A stretch of 64,000 nucleotides of DNA, taken from positions 10,247,690 through 10,311,689 of the forward strand of contig NC_092092.1 in NCBI RefSeq assembly GCF_045679555.1. Reading direction: 5' to 3'. Within the stretch, counting starts at the first letter, position 1, and every line of letters begins with the position of its first letter. The position numbers and the translations under genes are program-made. Of this stretch, positions 12,720 to 25,859 are shown piece after piece. The stretch is from Salvelinus alpinus. Lineage: Eukaryota > Chordata > Actinopteri > Salmoniformes > Salmonidae. Below the pieces are notes generated by a model that was not told where the DNA came from, ran no database searches, and saw only the letters and a list, made by a program, of their open reading frames with translations.

Positions 12720-13880
12720 GAGTATACAGCGAATGGTGCGACCAATGTTCCCTCATTCTTTCCAGCACTGAGCAAATTTCAGGTCTGCTGAGCGCAAACT
12801 TGAACGTTGTGAAAATTCTGTGCAACTTCCAGCGCATGTTAACAGTGAACACTGAGGCTGTACCCACTTTAAGTTACAGTTTTAACAGTGGTCAAGTAGG
12901 CTACTGTGGCTATTTGATCATAATGTAGGCCTACCAGTGGCTTACCATCAAAAACAATGGAGAAAATACATCCCATAACATTTTAACATGGAAATAGCTG
13001 TTCTATCATTCAGCCAATGTGTGGTGTTCAATGTAGGCCTACATTCCAAGAGTCTTTTGAAAAAAAACATGCAGGGCTTTACATTAACCTGTTTATCCAC
13101 TTGTCCTTCAGACAAGGTGACTGAAAATGCTGTTGTGTTTGATGCAAGAAACAACTTTACAAAATAAAATGCTTTATTATTCTCATACCATTATTACAGA
13201 TAATCAGACAAATTATGCTAACCTCTGCCTATTGGCTACATAGCTTATTCAAGCCTGTCTCAAAACACAACACTGTCCCTTTAAGACAAAAAAAGCTCTT
13301 TACCTGACTCGCTTTTCAAAGATGTACATGTTTTGTGTTCTTGTAGGAAGCAATCACTCCTCTATCGCTGACTACAAATGATCTATAACTGGGCTAATAG
13401 CTCACTAACTAGCAAAGGATATGAACAAAATGTGCATCTCTCGCTTTCATCTCAAAACAAGCGCATCTACTCATGATCACTTATGTTGTAAATAAAGTCC
13501 AGTTCAAAGTAAATGACACAGATCCATACAGTATATGTCAATGGTCTATTTGTATATACAGTAGCCCTACTGCAGCTCTGATTGTTTATGCCACACCGGT
13601 CTGTGTAGAGTACGGGCTGAGTAATGCGTGTCAATGCAATAGAATCCTACTTCGATGCGTTCTGCCTACAACAAAATCTCTTGCATAGTTAATTTTGTTT
13701 CGGTATGTTGCATTGAAAGTGGTTAATATTGCATTGATTCGATTCACAGTAAAGGGAAATGTTGATGGTGTTAACAGGGAAAACTCTAGAACAGTAGTCA
13801 CCAACCTTTTCCGAGTCAAGATCACTTGAGTCAAAATTGCAACCCGAGATCTACCGCTTAGATTTTTTTTTTTTTACATG
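12720..13880. other. Intronic stretch without recognised gene
   Basis: Intron between exons K and L. The first 250 bp (AGTATACAGCGAATGGTGCG onward) and the part near 13790-13870 (GTCACCAACCTTTTCCGAGT, oligo-T) look like dispersed repeats. I see no coding potential, RNA gene or intact element here. 13880-14970 likewise holds nothing I can name. Confidence 0.4.
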
Positions 13881-14977
13881 ACTTAAAAAACGTAAGCCTA
13901 TGCAACATTAACCAATTAAAAACAGTACTGTATCAATGACTTTTGTGCAGTGAGCTATAGGCCCAATACATTATCACCGCATATTAGCTTTGTTTGAATT
14001 GCCCTGCCAATGCATTGTTGTTTCAAATTGAGGTAGGCTATATGATCACACCGGTAATAGATCTGTTGTTGTATTGTGAGGCATAGCTGAGTGAGCATAC
14101 ATTTAAATCATTTTTTATTTTACTGGGCTGATGGTGCCTGCATCTGATGGTCAGTCTCAGTGGAGGGAGAGAGCAGCAGACTGAGGGTCTGCCTCTTAAC
14201 ACCCCTCCGCTCTCTCTTTCCCCCACTGACACTGACCATAAAAGGAACACCGTCTTCCAGCTGATAGCGAAATACATGTAGCACCTGTTAGGTTCTAAAA
14301 ACTGAAGGACAACTATGAAAAGCTAAAACCAAGTTTATTCACCCAATGTGTCAGACAGCTGAACAGAAAAATACATGTTCCCACCAGCACAAGTATATAT
14401 ACCCCAATTTAAGTCTCCTCCTTCCCTCTAAACATTACATATTTATTGCTAGGCAGGAAGTTAAGTGATGTGAGTAATAATCTGTTCCTTCTCAATTACT
14501 GTGACTTGACCTCGGCCCCTATTCCTCACTAATCCACAGCTCTCCACCTTTGTCAGTGCCTTTCCCTTACTTAGTAACATTCCAAGCCCCTGGCTCATAT
14601 CCAACCTTAATTGACTCCCCCATATAAATTCCTCCTACAGAAAACCATTAACTTCTGGTGTAACTAGACTGTGGCTCTGCTCCTTTCCATAGGATACCTG
14701 ATGATTAACAATATTACAAGTTTAGAAGTCAGAACCCATCACACTGTATTATTTCTGCCTCATGCACAAATTAATGTTTTACTCCAATGAACAGAGAGTG
14801 AAATATTCCTTGATATTAAAAAAAAGACCCAAACAACTAATAATAACGCAAGCCTGTAAATACACTTTCCTACTCATTCATTACTGCTGAGTGGATATTG
14901 GAAGAATGTGCATTTTATGGCTTATAAAAGGTGTTGACAGTGCTGAGTAAGAAATTAAACTCACTCATTAAAAAAAG

Positions 14978-15155
14978 CAGCATAAAATAAAGCTACAGCA
15001 GAGTCGATACTTTGATTTCCATACGTTTAAAACCATGACTAGAGAGAGACTGTCAACAAATACAGAAAAGTATTTGTTGACAGTCTCTCTAGTCATGGTT
15101 TTAAACGTATGGAAATCAAAGTATCAACTCTGCTGTAGCTTTATTTTATGCCTGC
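14978..15155. repeat. Near-perfect hairpin, about 86-bp arms and 6-nt loop
   Basis: The left arm (14978-15063) and right arm (15070-15155) are reverse complements apart from one substitution (TCGATAC against GTATCAA) and about one indel near the outer end. The loop is AGAAAA at 15064-15069. It lies in the intron before DNAH17 exon L. Confidence 0.92.
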
Positions 15156-15526
15156 TACTTACTACAGACATGGTAGTCTGAGCAATCTGATTGGCTAGCA
15201 GTAGGCCTATAGTGCACTTGATTTGCTCACTGGGCCCGCCGGGAAGGCAGAGTGTGTACCTTCAGACAAATGAAATGGCAACAGTTCGCCTACCTGGCGC
15301 GTAGGGCAGCTATATCGGGTGCACCTACCACCAACAGCCCGAGAATAATAAAAAAATAGGAACAAGAATTTTTAAAGAAATGTTTAAAATGGAAAATGCC
15401 TTGGAGATTAATTGACTGGTTGATGACCTGTGGGCTGATATTTCTGCAAGGCAGTCCCGGGGGATTCTGTGCGCAGCTCAGATGGAACATTGGGTGTGAC
15501 ATTGTCTTGTCTGTCCGTCTCTGTAG

Positions 15527-15670
15527 GGTGAGTTGACAATCACAACCGACATGGAGGAGCTGGGTAACGCTCTGTTCCTGGACACGGTGCCAGAGTCCTG
15601 GACCAAGCTCGCCTACCCCTCCCTGCAGGGCCTGGGTGGTTGGTATGCAGACCTGCTGCTCAGGATCAAG
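15527..15670 (+). CDS. dnah17: DNAH17 exon L
   Basis: The acceptor is TCTGTAG to 15526 and the donor GT is at 15671. It holds 48 whole codons (625-672), GELTITTDMEELGNALFLDT to WYADLLLRIK. The C-terminal domain continues in frame from exon K. Confidence 0.92.
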
Positions 15671-15734
15671 GTACAACACCATAATATACTCTCTGATTAG
15701 GAGACATTTTTGCCCTCAGAACAGCCTCAATTAG

Positions 15735-15919
15735 TCAGGCCATGGACTCTACAAGGTGTCGAAAGCATTCCACAGAGATGCTGGCCCATGTTGACAGTTG
15801 CGTCAAGTTGTCAGGATGTCCTTTTGGTGGTGGACCATTCTTGATACACACAAGAAACTGTTAAGAATGAAAAACCCAGCAGCGTTGCAGTTCTTGACAC
15901 AAACTGGTGCACCTGGCAC
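15735..15919 (-). mobile_element. Fragment of the 445-bp Tc1-like element, inverted
   Basis: Complementary to the right half of 10794-11238, including the segments around GGACCATTCTTGATACACAC and GCAGCGTTGCAGTTCTTGAC. It directly adjoins the next Tc1 element at 15923. Confidence 0.7.
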
Positions 15920-15922
15920 CTA

Positions 15923-16742
<820 letters not shown>

Positions 16743-17412
16743 CTATGGGGATTACACAATGTACATGGGACAATATTTTTTAAATGTCAATTGCTCCAGA
16801 TTTGAATGACAACCTCAAACCAACTATAAAATTGTAGAAAATCATATACTTATATTGAAAGAATTTAATGAGACAACTAGGTGTGCAACATGAACATATT
16901 GTTCCATTTACATTGTGTCATTTATTGGATGTTCCCCAACTAGCCCCAAAGATTGGATAGCCTAAGTCAAACCAATTTTGCCACGGTCGCACAAGCCGGC
17001 TGAAGCTAAATTGGGCGAAAGAAGTCGGCTAGCTTGCTTGCTAGTCTAGGCGACTTCGATACAAAACCTGGTTAGACTGTTTCAAGTTAACTAGAAGGGT
17101 GAGTGAATGTACTTTAACTCTGCCAAAACCGTACACAAACGCTTCACACATTCGAACACAAAAACACATCAAAGCACAGCTCCAAAACCCAGATGTTCTG
17201 TCGCATTTCCTAATGGAGGAGAATTGAACAGATGCTAAAATCAGGAAGTTCAGCCCCCCTTTAAAGCCAGGTAATTTCCAATTGAGCCGACATAGCAGTG
17301 TTTACCGAGAATGAGATCTCCGAACATTGTATTCGAAAGACGCATTATCGATAACACGCGATCGTATTGAATATTCTGTCTATACATACTCTGATCACTT
17401 TTGTCTGTGTAG

Positions 17413-17638
17413 GAGTTGGAGTCGTGGACAGCAGACTTCGCTCTCCCCACCACGGTGTGGCTGGCAGGGTTCTTCAACCCCCAGTCGTTCCTGACAGCTA
17501 TCATGCAGTCCATGGCCAGGAAGAACGAGTGGCCTCTGGACAGGATGTGTCTGTCTGTAGAGGTGACCAAGAAGAACCGCGAGGACATGACCAGTCCACC
17601 CAGGGAGGGGGCCTACGTCTACGGACTCTACATGGAGG
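17413..17638 (+). CDS. dnah17: DNAH17 exon M
   Basis: The acceptor is TGTGTAG to 17412 and the donor is GTACGG at 17639. It holds 75 codons plus 1 nt (673-747). It contains [17 protein letters not shown] and [20 protein letters not shown], which are strongly conserved in the DNAH9/11/17 group. Confidence 0.93.
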
Positions 17639-17917
17639 GTACGGGTTATCATCTTGGTTGCATTCTAAAAATGCCATCCTGTTCCCTATATAGATAAAAC
17701 ACACCAAAAAAATGCCATGCCGGATTTTTTAAGTGATATTTAGTGGTATAACACATTTGCGGCAATTTTAACCATTAGCATCCATCTCCTGGAGATGAAG
17801 TCAGTCAATAATACACATCAGGTGCAGTCCAAACTTTAATACCATTTTATTTATTTTTTTACTCATAAAATGATCTTTTAGGTTACAAAGAGTCATCCAT
17901 CCACACAAAGTGCCCAG

Positions 17918-18190
17918 TTCAGTTTCTGGGGTGACTCACTGTATGAGCTGGTTAGTGCAGGAGTTCCCAAACATTACAATAAAATCTATGGGCAAAAAAA
18001 CATTAGCTAACATGGGCTAGTTGATCTGGACATTTCTGAATAAATAGCTGTCTAAGATATGGAATGACTGACATGACAAGAGGAACTGATGATGCACTAC
18101 CCAATTTCTAAATTGTACCTTGTGCATTCTACTATTCCAACTTACTTTCAAGTTCAGTTCCTGGGATGACTCACTGTATGAGCTGGTTAG
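17918..18190. repeat. Short direct repeat pair
   Basis: CAGTTCAGTTTCTGGGGTGACTCACTGTATGAGCTGGTTAG-type sequence (17918-17957) recurs at about 18150-18190 with three changes. It is a local duplication in the last DNAH17 intron. No other feature is seen in this intron (17639-18607). Confidence 0.6.
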
Positions 18191-18607
18191 AGTACCGTAG
18201 TAAACACTGCTAGATCAGTTCTCCTCTCAATTGTTCTTAAGGCTCCTCCAGGGATCTCAAAACTCCACACACAGCGGGCTGTCTAGTCACCTTCACACAC
18301 ACACACTACTTTCATCATGTACCAGATTCCTCTGTCAATACAAAACTAATGGAATGGTTATGGAATGTACAAAACATCCTGTACTAACATTCCTCCTGCT
18401 GGCAACATGTACTCAGCATGTTCATGGAAAACACAACTAGTTTCCGTCACAAAAATACTGCTATTTCTCAGGCATTAATAATTAAGTGGTCCATTTGTAC
18501 AGTAGATATACACAACCATACAGTCTCATTGTGGAGAGATGATGTTTTTATATGTTTAGAGTTCAACTTTTTACGTTAGGTATGTGTGTCTGGTTGTGTA
18601 TGTACAG

Positions 18608-18855
18608 GGGCACGCTGGGACACCCAGACGGGGGTGATAGCGGATGCTCGTCTGAAGGAGCTGACCCCCAACATGCCGGTGATCTTCATCAAGGCGGTAC
18701 CGGTGGACCGACAGGAAACCAAGAACGTGTATGAGTGTCCTGTCTACAAGACCCGCATGAGGGGTCCCACCTTCATCTGGACCTTCAACCTCAAGACCAA
18801 GGAGAAGCCTGCCAAGTGGGTACTGGCCGCTGTCTGCCTCCTGCTTAGTGTGTAA
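18608..18855 (+). CDS. dnah17: DNAH17 terminal exon
   Basis: The acceptor is GTACAG to 18607. Two nt complete the split glycine, then residues 749-829 follow, with TAA at 18853-18855. The peptide opens [20 protein letters not shown] and ends [12 protein letters not shown], a typical heavy-chain C-terminus. Candidate AATAAA signals follow at 18919 and 19257. Confidence 0.93.
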
Positions 18856-19256
18856 GAGAGAGGCAAGAGAAAACACAGAAACACTCAGACCACTTTCATC
18901 CGAAATACCTTTTTCATTAATAAAAAGCATCAATGTTGCACAAAAAGAATTACAGATTTCTGTCATCTATGTCTATTGGAGGAATGTAATGAACACAGCC
19001 ATCAGTGAGGTAAGAGAAAGATGTGTGTTGAGCTTGGAAACGGTGTGAAACAACTCCACTGTATCATGTACAGCTTTCTCACTGTCCCAGTGTTCCTAGG
19101 AAGGTCCACTAGGGGGCAGCCTGTACAAGCATGGTTAGGACACAGATGCAAAGAACAATACAGGCATGCACACACAAACCTCAGGTGATAACCTTTTGAA
19201 TGTGAAATTGAGGTGTGATTATTGGAAGGCTTCCAGTCTGTTGTCAGTACAGTAAC

Positions 19257-19262
19257 AATAAA
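19257..19262 (+). terminator. Candidate DNAH17 poly(A) signal
   Basis: AATAAA about 400 bp beyond the DNAH17 stop codon, ahead of the first LINE fragment. A second AATAAA lies at 18919-18924. Which one is used cannot be decided from sequence alone. Confidence 0.4.
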
Positions 19263-19769
19263 CGTACTGTAGATAACATCAATTTTTAACCACTCAGCTA
19301 TTGTTAGAGCTAAGCTTATCTCCCCCCCCCCCCATCTTCCCTCTTTGCCAGATCACAGCTACAGTAAGTACTTACTTCAACCACAGACTTATATAACCAC
19401 GTTTAACTTTTATTCTGGGAGGGTGTACCTGTGAAACCACATGGAGATGGTATGGTGTTGATACTAGCGCACCAGACACCCTCACAGCCAGTGGAGCTTA
19501 CTCAGGTGTTCAAATTCACAGACCGAGAACCTAATGTTTCTTAGGTAGTTCTTTATGAGTTTTAGTTTAGAAAATGATCTCTCTGCAGAAATGACAGTTA
19601 CAGGGATGGTAAAAAGAGCTTGGGAAACTAGACAGGGAGTTGTAGTTCTGTAACATTTTTTATTTAGCCTCTCATTCTCCTTAAAGCAAGGCTCAACACG
19701 TTACAGAAAATATTAACTGTATAGGAAGCTCTGGGGACAGGTCGTCTGGATACTGGGCCGCCAGTATAT

Positions 19770-22085
19770 TGGCAGATGCAAACAGATCAAATCAAATTGT
19801 CACATGCGCTGAATACAACAGGTGTAGACCTTACAGCGAAATGCTTACTTATAAGCCCATAACACATTTTTCTTAACTGCATTGTTGGTTAAGTATTTAC
19901 CAAAAATAATTAAAGAGCAACAATAAAATAACAGTAACGAGGCTATATACAGGGAGTACCAGTACAGAGTCAATGTGCGGGGGGACAGGTTAGTCGAGGT
20001 AATATGTACATGTCGGTAGATGTAAAGTGACTATGCATAGATAAGAAACAGAGTAGTAGCACCGTAAAGATGTGTGTGTGTGTGGGGGGTCAATACAAAT
20101 CCGGGTAGCCATTTGATTAGCTTTTCAGGAGTCTTATGGCTTGGAGTAGAAGCTGTTATTAAGAAGCCTTTTGGACCTAGACTTGGCGCTCCGGTACCGC
20201 TTGCAGTGCGGTAGCAGAGAGAACAGTCTATGACTAGGGTGGCTGGAGTCTTTGGCAATTTTAAGGGCCTTTCTCTGACACCGCCTGGTATAGAGGTCCT
20301 GGATGGCAGGAAGCTTGGCCCCGGTGATGTACTGGGCCGTACGCACTGCCCTCTGTAGTGCCTGGCGGTCAGAGGTTGAGCAGTTGCCATACCAGGCGGT
20401 GATGCAACCAGTCAGGATGTTCTTGATGGTGCGGCTGTAGAACTTTTTCAGGATCTGAGGACCCATGCCAAATCTTTTCAGTCTCCTGAGGGAAAATTGG
20501 CTTTGTCGTGCCCGCTTCACGACTGTCTTGGTGTGTTTGGACCATGATAATTTGTTGTGATGTGGACACCAAGGAACTTGAAGCTCTCAACCTGCTCCAC
20601 TACAGCCCCGTTGATGAGAATGGGGGCGTGTTCGGCCCTCCTTTTCCTGTAGTCCACGATAATCTCCTTTGTCTTGATCACGTTGAGGGAGAGGTTATCC
20701 TGAAACCACACTGCCTCCTCCCTATTTATTTTACCTTTATTTAACTAGGCAAGTCAGTTAATAACAAATTCTTATTTTCAATGACGGCCTAGGAACAGTG
20801 GGTTAACTGCCTTGTTCAGGGGCAGAATGACATTTTTACCTTCTCAACTCGGGGATTTGATCTTGCAACCTTTTGGTTACTAGTCCAATCCTCTAACCAC
20901 TAGGCTACCTGCCTATAGGCTGTCTGATCATTGTCGGTGATCAGGCCTACCACTGTTACGTCGTCGGAAAACTTGATGGTGGTGTTGGGGTCATACATGG
21001 CCATGCAGCCATGGGTGAACAGGAGGGGACTAAGCACACACCCCTGAGGGGCCACTGTGTTGAGGATCAGCGTGGCAGATGTGTTGTTATCTACACTTAC
21101 CACCTGGGAGCGGCCCGTCAGGAAGTCCAGGATCCAGTTGCAGAGGGAGGTGTTTAGTCCCAGGGTCCTTAGCTTAGTGTTGAGCTTTCAGGGCACTATG
21201 GCAATGAACGCTGAGCTGTAGTCAATGAATAGCATTTTTCACGTAGGTGTTTCCTTTTGTCCAGGTGATTGTCTCATCTGTGGATCTGTTGGGGCGGTAT
21301 GCAAATTGGAGTGGGTCTAGGGTTTCTGGGATAATGGCTACAGATGTAAGTGCTACGGGTTGTTAGTCATTTAGGCAGGTTACCTTGGTGTTCTTGGGCA
21401 CAGGGACTATCGTGGTCCGCTTGAAACATGTTGGTATTACAGACTCGGTCAGGGAGAGGTTGAAAATGTCTGTGAAAACACTTGCCAGCAAATGCTTGGA
21501 GTACAATTCTTGGTAATCCGTCTGGCCATGCAGCCTTGTGAATGTTGACCTGTTTAAAGGTCTTACTCACATCGGCTACGGAGAGCGTGATCACACAGTT
21601 GCCCGGAACAGCTGGTGCTCTCATGCATGCTTCAGTGTTGCTTGCCTCGAAGCACCCATAGTCATTTAGCTCGTCTGGTAGGCTCGTGTCACTGGGCAGC
21701 TCGCGTCTGTGCTTCCCTTTGTAGTCTGTAATAGTTTGCAAGCCATGCCACATCCGATGAGCGCCGGTGTAGTAGGATTCAATCTTAGTCCTGTATTGAT
21801 GCTTTGCCTGTTTGATGGTTCGTCAGAGGGCATAGCGGGATTTCTTCTAAGCGTCCAGGTTAGAGTCCCACTCCTTGAAAGAGGCAGCTCTACCCTTTAG
21901 CTCAGTGCGGCTGTTGCCTGTAAGCCTTGGCTTCTGGTACGTACGTACGGTCATTGTGGGGACAACATCATCGACGCACTTACTGATGTGGTGATCAACT
22001 TAGTAGAAAAACAGTTCTTGAGGGCTGTTTGCGATTCGTTCATACTGGTGAACCGGTGTTTGAGTTGGGTGGTTGCAATATCAAC
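19770..22085 (-). mobile_element. Non-LTR retrotransposon (salmonid L2/RSg-1-like), 5'-truncated, dead
   Basis: On the - strand, from high to low coordinate, the remains run endonuclease/RT linker to RT to 3' tail. Pieces include [12 protein letters not shown] (21.5 kb), [14 protein letters not shown] and [17 protein letters not shown] (RT palm region, with the usual YADD box degraded), FKFLGVHITTN and LRRLKRFGMGPQILKKFYSR. Many frameshifts. A SINE interrupts it at about 20722-20914. The same family occurs at 34.2-39.6 kb and 48.5-51.0 kb. Family name from memory. Confidence 0.8.
20722..20914 (-). mobile_element. tRNA-derived SINE inside the LINE
   Basis: Read on the - strand it begins with a tRNA-like head (GGTAGCCTAGTGGTTAGAGG, box A region, then a box B-like GGTTGCAAGATCAAATCCC). 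It ends in the common salmonid tail TTGTTATTAACTGACTTGCC plus TAGTTAAATAAAGGT. Related copies are at 28478-28660 and 58525-58708. Confidence 0.75.
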
Positions 22086-22589
22086 AGTCCCTTATCTCTG
22101 GTATATCTTGGCATCATTCAAAACTAAGTTTATATTGTATATAGCGCAATGGACAATACTGTATAATGCCTAATGTCTCAGGAAAGGCTGTCTGAGTTGG
22201 CAATACTCAGTATAGAAAACAGTCAGCCCACAACCTGCAAGGACTTATATAGGATACTAACATTAAAACAGTCATTCCAAGTCACAATTCCATACCTAAA
22301 ATCTTGATTTTGGACAAAATTACCTGAATGGACTACTACCACCAAGGACTATCAAGAAAAACGAAAACTTCTAACAAGCCAAAACCTGCAGAAGAAACAC
22401 AGCGGAACATGGAAATGCCATCCAACACAACATTGAGTGAGTAATGTTCAACCTACTTTCTGAAGCCAAAAAGTAAAAGACAATCTCTAGGTAATTTTGT
22501 TATATAAAGCTTCTTAAATAAGGCTATCAAGCTGCTAGGAAAGAATCTGACTGAAATTAGCACTGAAGTGCAGTGTGAAAACTCTTGAG

Positions 22590-24850
22590 CCTAACAATGG
22601 CAGGAGACTTTCACAGCCTCCCCCAAATGCAGAGGCCTTTGAAGCCCCCTCCATCTGTGCAGAGATTATATCCTCCTCAGAATCCCCAAAATATAACAGC
22701 CACAGGACAACTTTGTTTGGACAACTTTGTTTGGACGTCGTAAAGGACCATGTCGCTAACACTTAAAAAATATAGCTAGCTAACGACCTCCTTTTCCCTA
22801 ATGGAAAAGACGGACAGAGACTTGCTAGCTGGGATTTTCTACAAGGAATCTGCCTCCCGAGAAAAGCTTCTCCCAAGTGGTTGTGACATCGACTACCGTT
22901 GCCTGGATTCCACCTGGCGATCTGTAAACCGTCTGCCCTGGCCTGTCTCCCCGTCTGGTGTAGGTACCCCCCTCTCTCCCAAGCTTTCAGTCGCCTCCAG
23001 CACACATGCACTGTTGAGGCGAGTGACTCTGAACTTACAATGGCTAGCCCCAAGTTGTTAAATTTCTCTTGTGCTTTATGCAATTTGCCTCATGACTCCT
23101 GCGTGGTTTGTTGACTATGTACTTGCTTGTTTACCCAACCGTGGGACAGTCTGTTTGTTTCCACACTTGGGACTCGGACTCCATTGGTTACACAGACTCT
23201 TGGCCTGCCATCTTATTCTAACCACCTCTCACCGGCTTTGTATTCATGTTACCTGATGAAATTGCTGTACAATATGATTCAAATGTTATAAATCAACACT
23301 GCAGAGCTCTCCCCGTCCTCTGCCGTGCCCTGATTGTATTACTGCTGATTATATCTGGAAATGTGCATGTACACCGTGGCCCATCTACTGTTGCTAACCC
23401 CAATTCTGATTTGTGCTCTGCTACACTGATTTCTGCACGTTAACAGTAGAAGCGTATTACCTAAAATGTATCAGTTGAAAGTGTGGGTTCACAGCTCCAA
23501 TTCAGATGTGTTCGTCATTACTGAGACGTGGTTAAGAAAGAATGTTTTGAACACTGATGTTAACCTTTCTGGTTCTAACCTTTTTCTGCAAGACAGATCT
23601 TCCAAAGGTGGTGGAGTGGCAATCTTTACCAAGGAACACCTTCAGTGCTCGGTTGTCTCCACCAAGCCTGTCCCCAAACAATTTGATTTGCTGGTTTTAC
23701 ACATTAAACTTTCAATTAATTGCTGGTTGTTATTGGCCACCATCAGCACCTGCCTGTGCCCTAAGCTCTTTCCTGGCCCCTTACACTAAGTCTGAATTTG
23801 TCCTGCTATGTGACCTAAATTGGGACATGCTTAAACAACCTGACCAAGACCTAAAGCAATGAGACTCCCTAAATCTTTCTCATATTATTACCAATCCCAC
23901 AAGGTATGACTCAAAACACCTAGAAAAGACTACTCCCATTAATGTTATCCTTACAGGTCATTACAGAAAACACCAGACTGATACCTTAGTGATCACTGTT
24001 TTACAGCCTGTGTTTGTAATGGCTGCTCAGTGAAACGACCTGTCCTGACTTGTCATAAGACGCTTGCTAAAAAACTTTAATGAGCGAGCCTTCCTTCACA
24101 ATCTGGCCTCTGTAAATTGGTATAGAATCAGCTTGATCCCCTCTGTCAAACGCTTGGAAGACCTTTTTTTTTTTAATCTATTTTCAGTGGTATCGTTAAC
24201 AAATACAAGCCCATAAAGAAAATGAGGAAAAAACACAGGTTCAGCCCCTGATCCGGCAGAGTTACTCCACCTCAAGAATTCCATTTGGCAAATAGCTCGG
24301 CACACGCATACTGACAGGCTGACTGGCTCTCGTTCATGCAAATTATAAATAAAGTGCATTCAGGCTATCCGAAAGGCCAAAGTTAAAGTAACTACGGAGT
24401 AGTTCGCTTTGTGGGTCGAACCCCAAGAAGTTCTGGAAAACAGTTAAAGACCTGGAAAATAAACCCTCCTCACAGCTGCCCATGTCCCTTAATGTTAATG
24501 ATGTGGTTGTTACTGACAAGGAGCACATGGCTGAGATCTTTAAAAATCACCACTTCATTAAGTCGAGTCCTATTCGACTCAGCCATGCCTCCTTGCCCGT
24601 CCAACATTTCCTCATCTCCCACCCCTTCTAATGTGACTATCCGATGATCCCCCCTCTTTTTCCCCTGCCCGCTACAAACTTTCTCCCTGCAGGCGGTCAC
24701 TGAGTCCGAGGTGCTAAAGGAGCTCCTTAAACTTGACCCCCCAAAAAAACATCTGGTTCAGATCCTTTCTTCTTTAAGGTCGCTGCCCCTATCATCGCCA
24801 AACCTGTCTCTCCGAATCTGGGGAGGTTCCCATTGCTTTTTGTCCTGTCA
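22590..24850 (+). mobile_element. Non-LTR retrotransposon 5' part (CR1/L2-type), dead
   Basis: Endonuclease remnants are readable on the + strand: HRGPSTVANPNSD, SNSDVFVITETWLRKNV, SGSNLFLQDRSSKGGGVAIF, YTKSEFVLLCDLNWDMLKQP. A degenerate linker to RT follows (24.1-24.85 kb). It matches the element at 52-56 kb in reverse orientation. Several frameshifts; the 3' RT is missing and the copy is cut by a Tc1 fragment at 24850. Confidence 0.75.
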
Positions 24851-24899
24851 GGCCAAATAGTTCAATCTTGGTTTCACAAAAGATTGAACTATTTGGCCT
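24850..24899. repeat. Perfect 20-bp inverted repeat, 10-nt loop
   Basis: AGGCCAAATAGTTCAATCTT at 24850-24869 is followed after 10 nt by its exact complement at 24880-24899. The right arm is genuine Tc1 sequence ([13 protein letters not shown] region). The left arm is the junction with the LINE. Confidence 0.9.
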
Positions 24900-25851
24900 G
24901 AATGCCAAGTGTCACGTCTGGAGGAAACCTGGCATCATCCCTACGGTGAAGCATGGTGGTGGCAGCATCATGCTGTGGGGATGTTGTTCAGCGGCAGGGA
25001 CTGGGAGACTAGTCAGGATCGAGGGAAAGATGAACGGAGCAAAGTACAGAGACATCCTTAATGAAAACCTGCTCCAGAGTGCTATAGACCTCAGACTGGG
25101 GCGAAGGTTCACCTTCCAATAGGAAAACAACCCTAAGCACACAGCCAAGGCAACGCAGGAGTGGCTTCGGGACAAGTCTCTGAATGTTCTTGAGTGGCCC
25201 AGCCAGAGCCCGGAATTGAACCCAATCGAACAGCTCTGGAGAGACCTGAAAATAGCTGTGCAGCAACGCTCCCCATCCAACCTGACAGAGCTTGAGGATT
25301 TTTATTTAACCTTTAACTAGGCAAGTCAGTTAAGAACAAATTCTTATTTACAATGACGGCCTACACCGGCCAAACCTGGGCCAATTGTGCGCCGCCCTAT
25401 GGGACTCCCAATCACGGTCGGTTGTAATACAGCCTGGATTCGAACCAGGCTGTCTGTAGTGACACCTCTAGCACTGAGATGCAGTTCCTTAGACCGCTGC
25501 GCCAGTCAGGAGCCCATCTGCAGAGAATGAAAGAAACTCCCCAAATACAGATGTGCCAAACTTGTAGCGTCATACCCAAGAAGACTCGAGGCTGTAATCA
25601 CTGCCAAAGATGATTCAACAAAGTACAGAGTAAAGGGTCTGAATACCTACCTATGTAAATATGATATTTCCTTTATTTGTAATATATTAGCAAACGTCTA
25701 AAAACCTGTTCTTGCTTTGTCATTATGGGGTATTGTGTGTAGATCGAGGGAAAAAAACAAACAATTTTAAATCAATTTTAGAATAAGGCTGTAACCTAAC
25801 AAAATGTGGAAAAAGTCAAAGGGTCTGAATACTTTCCCAAGGCACTGTAAA
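24866..25851 (+). mobile_element. Tc1 element 3' half, interrupted by a SINE
   Basis: It encodes [45 protein letters not shown], then in other frames the [13 protein letters not shown] and [11 protein letters not shown] segments. The right terminal sequence GTCTGAATACTTTCCCAAGG ends at about 25851. A SINE sits at 25299-25515. Copies of this family also lie at 30.9-32.4 kb and 59.6-61.1 kb. Confidence 0.8.
25299..25515 (-). mobile_element. tRNA-Leu-type SINE (SlmI-like)
   Basis: On the - strand a tRNA-like head reads GCGCAGCGGTCTAAGGAACT, GCATCTCAGTGCTAGAGG and CCTGGTTCGAATCC (box B). A body CCGACCGTGATTGGGAGTCC and the tail ending TAGTTAAAGG follow. The resemblance to tRNA-Leu and the SlmI name are recalled, not checked. 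Confidence 0.7.
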
Positions 25852-25859
25852 GCTATAGA

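Noticed and set aside
25440..25510. tRNA-Leu-like gene
   Set aside because: A and B boxes are visible, but the sequence continues into a SINE body and tail and lies inside a Tc1 element: it is a SINE head, not a functional tRNA gene.
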